This document shows, piece by piece, positions 61,201-64,000 of a DNA stretch of 64,000 nt (positions within the stretch are counted from its first letter, which is position 1; every line of letters begins with the position of its first letter). A program made the position numbers and the translations under genes. Below the pieces are notes generated by a model. The model was not told where the DNA came from. It saw nothing but the letters and a program-made list of their open reading frames with translations, and did no database searches. Source of the stretch: Agapetus fuscipes (taxonomy: Eukaryota; Arthropoda; Insecta; Trichoptera; Glossosomatidae); assembly GCA_951799405.1 (NCBI GenBank), contig OX637359.1:1422201-1486200 (forward strand), read 5' to 3'.

Positions 61201-63649
61201 TGTGAATTCCAGAGAAAGTTGTAGGTGGCGAAGCTATGGTCGGGTGAGGAAGATTTGTTAGTTGTCCTCTTGTTAATGATGTCAATAATAACATCGAAAG
61301 CGCCCGAGGAAATAAATCAATTTGTGTAAAAAAAAAACTTGGTGTTTTATTTTTTCATTATTAATTTTCAATGATTCTTCACAATATCAATACACCAACC
61401 CTTAACCTCCAGAGTGCCGGAAGGCGGACTCGCGCTCTAAGTACTTATTGTATTTTTTTACATAGAAATAAGATTGAAGCGTTAAACATACTCTTATCAA
61501 ATAAAACTATCCACCAATAAACTCAAAGCATTAATTTTCATCAGTGAATATTTAAAAAAAAAAAAACAGTTGAACTTGAAATCTGACCTATTGAATGACG
61601 AAAATCACAAATTTATTACACCACAACACAAAAAAACTTGGTTTTTGCAGAAGTGAACATAGAAATCCCCACCAAGTGCACAGAGTCCCGGCGCCAGGTG
61701 GTCGTCAAGGCCTCCATACAGTACATAGACTTCGAGGGGAGATCAGACGGAGAGTCGCTGCTGAAGATAGTCTCCCAGATGAGGGCCAGGAACGTCATCT
61801 GCCTGCGGGGGAGCGAAAAAGCTGTCAACACCCTCAAGTAAACTATTTCTCTCTACTCTCATTTAGGCCTGGTGTTTTCAAGTTTATTAGAATCTTAATT
61901 AACTATTACTTTCAATTTACTCCAGTTTGTGTTAATTAGGGAACCGGGGACCGGTCCGTAGTCCAGTGGTAACACATCGGACTCTGAATGGAGGATTGTG
62001 GGTTCGAATCCCGGCGGAGCACAAAAAATATACCATTTATACTTTAAAATTTTCTCTTCGCTGCGTTGAAAAATTCATAAACCTTTACCAATGACCGGTC
62101 ACCAAAGGTCCAGCCAGCCTTACAGCAACTGGGTCTTGCTTGAGAATTGGCGCTTTGTAGCGACGACGACCAAGCTCGTAAAAAGGTCGATGGCTCAATT
62201 GGTAGAATGCTTGCATTCCATGCCGAGAGCAAGGGTTCGATCTCAAGGTTTACTCAGCCTACACAAGAAATGAGAACCAGCCCCCCCGGGAGCTGGGAAA
62301 CCCCCACTTTAACTGAAAGTGGCTGGTGTGAGGCCGGCCCCCTTACTCGTAAAAATAAATAGGTCCCGAATCGCCACATGCGACCCCTCTTGGGATAACA
62401 CAGGCAAGAAGTTACACTATATGTGTAGCTTAGTTGCGTTTTTTTGCATTTTTTTTGTGTTCACTAAAAACCGGAAAGACCTAACCCCACAATGGCACAA
62501 TGCTGCCTTTGTCAATTCACGTGCTGACCTCATTATTACAGTTTCTTATACGATTGAACATGGCGCTTTATAATTTACTGTAGCTTATTTCATAGTTGTA
62601 GAAAAAGTATTGTATGCCACTGCACGCAACTAGCCATTATAACATTAGTGCTGTTTACTGTCACCTCATGACATAAACTAGCACTCATTACTTGGCAGTG
62701 GCATAGATTACTATTCTTGTATTCTTGATTGGTGGCCTCTTATTCTTCTTTCTTTTGGTGCCACTTTTATCGAAGATTGGTAATCATCATGGCAATTTTA
62801 ATGCTGCGACTCGAAACAGGGACTTTGTGATTTTAATAAACCATTGTCGCAGGTTTTTCAGCCACATTGTCCTTGGGTGTCTCTGAGATCTTCTCCCCTC
62901 AATCTTAACCCTACAACTGCTGGTGACACACATAGGCGTCAAGTGTAAACTTGCATACAGTGCGGGTGTCAATCATAGACGTCATCCAACTTTGAACTTA
63001 TCCCTGACACTGTTCAGGAATTCAAAAGTCTGCAAGTGGAAATATGTGCTAAACCCTTGTGATTTTTGTTCTTGAATAACTAATACATGTGACTGTTCAC
63101 ATAGTTTGAAGTGTCGGCAATCAATGAAGGTAGGAAATGAATAAATGTTAAAAAAAAGTTCTTGAAAAGGTACTCCGTACTGGGGGTAGCATAAAGCCAG
63201 AATATTCAAAAGCAAAAAGGTTAACATGTATGATAAAATTGGTAGCCAATTCTACTGCAGAAGTTGTATGTTGCTTGCTTCTAATCTAATCTAATCTAAG
63301 TTGCAAAGATATGTTACACTGGAGATTCACATTACATGCATTTTGACAACCAGACACGTACAAGTTCGCGCTTGAACATGCCGCATGTAAACCTACAACA
63401 TAAAAACCAAATCTCAAATGGACATACACCCTGCAACCCTTGCCGTCCTTCCCTGAGACAGGGGTGACATTGGCAAAGTGAACCATTTTTACAGAATGGG
63501 TGGTCAGCCGATGTCTTGCTTGCTTGTGCAATTTGATAATGTTAATGTATGTTTTCAGAGATCATTGCATAAAGGAAGGATGCAGCAAAGTCTTCACTCC
63601 TCGAAAAGGAGAAACAGTTGACGCTACCACAGAATCACACATTTACCAG
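52251..63649 (+). CDS. CPSF2: CPSF2 (CPSF100), 10 exons, 3' end outside window
   Basis: Exons 52251-52399, 53163-53428, 54013-54258, 54740-54927, 55355-55578, 57017-57166, 58427-58628, 60692-60782, 61651-61837, 63559-63649 join in phase to 598 residues (human 782), so about the last quarter is missing. Starts [20 protein letters not shown]; key parts [75 protein letters not shown] and [20 protein letters not shown]2 is the catalytically dead metallo-beta-lactamase/beta-CASP partner of CPSF73 in pre-mRNA cleavage and histone pre-mRNA processing. The motif here is SYPDPLH (61-67), lacking the HxHxDH metal ligands of CPSF73. Intron 5 uses a GC donor (TCCAG|GCAAGA). Several introns are expanded by transposons and minisatellites. 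Confidence 0.95.
52400..53162 (+). other. CPSF2 intron 1 with family-C repeat
   Basis: 52655-52810 is a family-C copy. Around it the motif 'gttctgttctttttcaaatcaaa' recurs several times (52440-52970). No gene. Confidence 0.5.
53515..53912. repeat. Family-L pair in CPSF2 intron 2
   Basis: Short minus piece 53515-53592 and plus copy 53690-53912. Confidence 0.6.
54922..55190 (+). repeat. CPSF2: 29-bp minisatellite repeating the CPSF2 exon 4 donor
   Basis: Begins at the exon 4 end (TCACAA|GTAAGT). Then nine further units of 'gtgagtaaacgacaatgg' + 'ccgcatcacaa' follow, most recreating CACAA|GTGAGT. The first unit straddles the real splice site. Confidence 0.9.
56040..56573 (+). mobile_element. 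Family-L copy split by a hAT MITE (CPSF2 intron 5)
   Basis: L parts 56040-56144 and 56463-56573. The insert is described separately. Confidence 0.8.
56145..56462. mobile_element. hAT-type MITE with perfect 8-bp TSD
   Basis: Termini CAGGGATGGCGAACCT and AGGTTCGCCATCCCTG (exact inverted), target duplication TTGTAAGC at 56137-56144 and 56463-56470. 318 bp, AT-rich interior, non-coding. Confidence 0.9.
56575..56853. mobile_element. hAT-type MITE (copy 2)
   Basis: Termini CAGAGGTGCCCATAC and GTATGGACACCCCTG, target duplication TTATAGAC at 56567-56574 and 56854-56861. Homologous to 12814-13083. It sits in the L tail of the copy that also hosts the first MITE. Confidence 0.9.
57437..57945 (-). mobile_element. 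SINE D and SINE B, adjacent (CPSF2 intron 6)
   Basis: SINE D 57437-57683 with head at 57593-57683; SINE B 57688-57945 with a decayed head at the right end. Confidence 0.7.
57994..58391 (+). repeat. Possible diverged solo LTR
   Basis: Starts TGTTATGTAAATAAC, like the LTR at 40535, and later has 'gtgtaaaataaata', but the middle does not align by eye, and flanks (GTTT / GTAT) are not a clean duplication. Tentative. Confidence 0.25.
58660..59795. repeat. 46-bp minisatellite split by a family-L insertion
   Basis: Unit 'ttatggagtatagaccttcc' + 'attttagttatgtcaatttgtgcaca'. About two and a half units at 58660-58780 and sixteen at 59072-59795, almost without variation. The family-L copy 58781-59071 is inserted with a 9-bp duplication ATGGAGTAT (58772-58780, 59072-59080). 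In CPSF2 intron 7. Confidence 0.9.
60377..60598. mobile_element. Fold-back element with 45-bp perfect arms and hammerhead-like motif
   Basis: Arms 60377-60421 and 60554-60598 are exact complements (TGCTGGAGTGAAGTTTTCCG start). The 132-bp spacer ends with a hammerhead-like motif that runs into the right arm. Confidence 0.85.
60499..60546 (+). ncRNA. Hammerhead ribozyme-like motif (g)
   Basis: Core CTGAAGA (60506-60512), extra A, stem II GCCCAT/ATGGGC with 7-base loop, GAA, AC/GT stem III, cleavage-site C (60540). Stem I CTTC-A-CG pairs with CGGAAG with one bulged A. All invariant core bases are present (position 7 is free in hammerheads). Confidence 0.6.
60930..61122 (-). repeat. Family-L LINE 3' end (CPSF2 intron 8)
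   Basis: Reverse-strand copy; plus-strand reading 'aatctataatctatgttgcaaatat' to 'gacattggtaaagtgac'. A SINE B scrap precedes it at about 60870-60925. Confidence 0.65.
61950..62450 (+). mobile_element. Composite SINE: family A joined to family B (CPSF2 intron 9)
   Basis: Family A 61950-62180 (A box TAGTCCAGTGG, B box GGTTCGAATCCC) joined to family B 62185-62450 ('ggtcgatggctcaattggtag', GGTTCGATC). Same order and junction as 32803-33270. Confidence 0.75.
62451..63280. other. CPSF2 intron 9, no gene
   Basis: AT-rich. 62785-62945 on the reverse strand resembles a LINE C-terminus ([15 protein letters not shown]), too short to classify. Confidence 0.4.
63281..63512 (-). repeat. Family-L LINE 3' end, well preserved
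   Basis: Reverse-strand copy with (TAATC)n tail side at 63281, ending 47 bp before CPSF2 exon 10. Confidence 0.8.
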
Positions 63650-63799
63650 GTAAAAAATCCACTTCACCTTCTTCTTTCATTACTCTTCTATAAAACACAT
63701 CTTAGCTTCTGCGTTGTTCGTCACTTACAATTCCTTCCGAAGCAAACTTGGAAAAATACAACTGGAAAAAAAACTAATTGTCATTTATGATACTGCATG

Positions 63800-64000
63800 A
63801 TTCCTTGACTTATAGGTTGGTATGAGGCTGACCACCCATACTGTAAAAAATGGTTCACTTTGCCAATGTCACCCCTGTTTCTGGGAAGGTCCGCAAGAGT
63901 TGCAGGGTTATGTTCATTTGAGATTGGGTATTTTATATTGTAGGTCCACATGCGGCATGTGTGAGTGCGAAATTATGCGTGTCTGCTTGTGGGAATGCAT
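63800..64000 (+). repeat. Family-L LINE 3' end, cut by window edge
   Basis: 'attccttgacttataggttggtatgagg' onward. The tail lies outside the window. Confidence 0.8.

Noticed and set aside
1..64000. CRISPR arrays, bacterial operons, phage genes
   Set aside because: None present. Arrays here have no spacers, and gene structure is eukaryotic throughout.

Overview
This 64 kb window is eukaryotic and almost certainly from an insect. It is AT-rich, holds intron-bearing genes with GT-AG (and two GC-AG) introns, and is crowded with retroelement debris. Runs such as 'taggtaggtacct' and the mix of RTE-like LINEs and tRNA-headed SINEs suggest Lepidoptera or a related order, but that placement is an impression and was not tested.

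Genes, left to right: (1) the 5' end of an AMP-binding (4-coumarate-CoA ligase/luciferase-like) enzyme on the minus strand (exons at 3119-3235 and 344-551, running off the left edge); (2) an INAF-motif membrane protein locus on the plus strand with two INAF-type first exons (10429-10810 and 28591-28948) and one terminal exon (33776-34041) whose phase fits both; (3) UTP25/DIEXF, a nucleolar SSU-processome factor, complete in seven exons on the minus strand (44999 down to 37215); (4) a 19-finger C2H2 zinc-finger gene (45338-48389, two exons), divergent from UTP25 with only 338 bp between start codons; (5) CPSF2/CPSF100, a pre-mRNA 3'-processing factor, ten exons from 52251 to 63649 and continuing off the right edge.

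The most striking object is a recent LTR retrotransposon (19049-23019, minus orientation). Its LTRs look identical, a 4-bp target duplication flanks it, and its single 778-aa ORF encodes SAP, coiled coil, Gag capsid, CCHC knuckle, coiled coil, a TARG1/OARD1-like macrodomain and a CCCH finger, with no protease, reverse transcriptase or integrase. A solo LTR of the same family (40535-41054) shares the GTAT target.

The rest is layered transposon sediment: about 30 fragments of one RTE-like LINE (called family L here) whose 3' ends carry (GATTA)n tails; CR1-like, R1-like and Jockey-like LINE ends; three main tRNA-headed SINE families (A, B, D), with A and B joined head to tail twice; hAT and Harbinger-type MITEs with clear target duplications; fold-back elements carrying hammerhead-ribozyme-like motifs; and several minisatellites. 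Two tandem arrays repeat a functional splice donor (UTP25 exon 6, CPSF2 exon 4). Nested insertions allow relative dating of many elements.
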